From: JBBKWG01 sp037968835
GTDB taxonomy: Bacteria; Pseudomonadota; Alphaproteobacteria; Rhodobacterales; Rhodobacteraceae
Reading direction: 5' to 3'
Assembly: GCA_037968835.1 (NCBI GenBank)
Contig: JBBKWG010000252.1
Coordinates: forward strand, 1-7,021
Length of the DNA: 7,021 bases
The number at the start of each line of letters is the position of its first letter. Positions within the stretch are counted from its first letter, which is position 1. The notes under the pieces were generated by a model. That model did not search any database and was not told the DNA's origin. It saw only the letters and a list, made by a program, of their open reading frames with translations. Positions 6,748 to 7,021 of this stretch are shown here, in pieces. The position numbers and the translations under genes were made by a program.

Positions 6748-6954
6748 CTATTTGCGGGAAATAGAATCGAGGTCGCCGCGGCAAAGGCCGATGTCGTCCA
6801 GTTCGTGGGCGGTGAGCTGGGACAGGGCTTTATACGTCTTGCGGGCGTCGTTCCATGAAATAACGGAAGAAACGACCATATAGACGAAGCGCGAAATCGC
6901 GTCGGAAATCGGGCCGTTACGGTCGACGGCGCGGGAGAGATCAAGAATTGCCAT
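6748..6954 (-). CDS. Small DUF1127 (YjiS-like) protein
   Basis: The protein has 68 residues, typical of the short DUF1127 class. The C-terminal half holds the domain: W34 followed by ARKTYKALSQLTAHEL (37-52) and the family ending LDDIGLCRGDL (52-62). The N-terminal third, MAILDLSRAV onwards, leads into an amphipathic or hydrophobic stretch FVYMVVSSVISW (23-34). DUF1127 proteins in alphaproteobacteria have been linked to RNA binding and to post-transcriptional control of stress and metabolism (for example CcaF1 of Rhodobacter sphaeroides); whether this one binds RNA is inference. ATG 6954 is chosen because AAGGA lies 9 bases upstream on the minus strand; an in-frame start at 6984 lacks a comparable site and precedes the conserved start. 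It converges on the small membrane protein gene across a shared terminator. Confidence 0.92.
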   Translation of the reverse strand: MAILDLSRAVDRNGPISDAISRFVYMVVSSVISWNDARKTYKALSQLTAHELDDIGLCRGDLDSISRK

Positions 6955-7021
6955 CGCATTTCTTCCTTGTGTTCGGGGGCGCATTTGCCCGGTATCATGG
7001 ATCGCAGGTAGCGATGCGCGA
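6955..7021. other. Upstream region of the DUF1127 gene, with two short inverted repeats
   Basis: This region carries the DUF1127 ribosome binding site (AAGGA on the minus strand, 6964-6968). GGGC and GCCC flank GCATTT at about 6977-6990, and ATCGC (7001-7005) mirrors GCGAT (7011-7015) across 5 bases. Either could be a small hairpin in the 5' leader or an operator half-site pair. No promoter is convincing, and the region is cut by the window end. Confidence 0.3.

Noticed and set aside
6675..6998. Alternative minus-strand frame overlapping the DUF1127 gene and the terminator
   Set aside because: It reads through the terminator hairpin, and the DUF1127 frame in the same place has a clear conserved ending.
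1..7021. Mobile element, CRISPR array, tRNA/rRNA gene or novel multi-gene defence or biosynthetic system
   Set aside because: I found no transposase, integrase, regularly spaced repeats, structural RNA signatures or clusters of unknown genes; nearly all coding sequence is housekeeping and compositionally uniform.

Overview
This window reads as ordinary, gene-dense, high-GC chromosome from an alphaproteobacterium, most likely a member of the Rhodobacterales (Roseobacter/Rhodobacter group). That is an inference from protein style: an alphaproteobacterial PrmA with a GTGHHGTT signature, a PriA with a short N-terminus, a small DUF1127 protein, frequent GTG/ATG starts with GGAG-like ribosome binding sites, and strong G/C at third codon positions. 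I see no insertion sequence, prophage, CRISPR array, tRNA or rRNA, and no stretch over 300 bases lacks a gene.

Layout. At the left edge, two genes read leftwards: the first 43 codons of metG (methionyl-tRNA synthetase, cut by the window edge) and, upstream of it, a small-type transaldolase. A 112-base divergent intergenic region separates the transaldolase from a rightward series: priA (primosomal helicase), a 12-helix MFS-like membrane protein of unknown substrate, msrA (methionine-S-sulfoxide reductase) and prmA (ribosomal protein L11 methyltransferase). The gaps between these four are about 55 to 60 bases. A possible 18-codon reading frame lies between msrA and prmA, and its stop overlaps the prmA start. 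Further right come a 115-residue single-pass membrane protein of unknown function, a strong hairpin terminator, and, facing it on the minus strand, a 68-residue DUF1127 protein.

Function. The identified genes are housekeeping: translation (metG, prmA), central carbon metabolism (transaldolase), replication restart (priA) and oxidative damage repair (msrA). The gaps are too wide for tight translational coupling, but shared orientation allows co-transcription from priA to prmA. The least understood parts are the MFS-like protein, the small membrane protein and the DUF1127 protein. I did not find a convincing new multi-gene system. The findings are local: active-site residues that settle the transaldolase/aldolase question, a possible leader frame before prmA, an interrupted palindrome before the small membrane gene, and small inverted repeats in the intergenic gaps.
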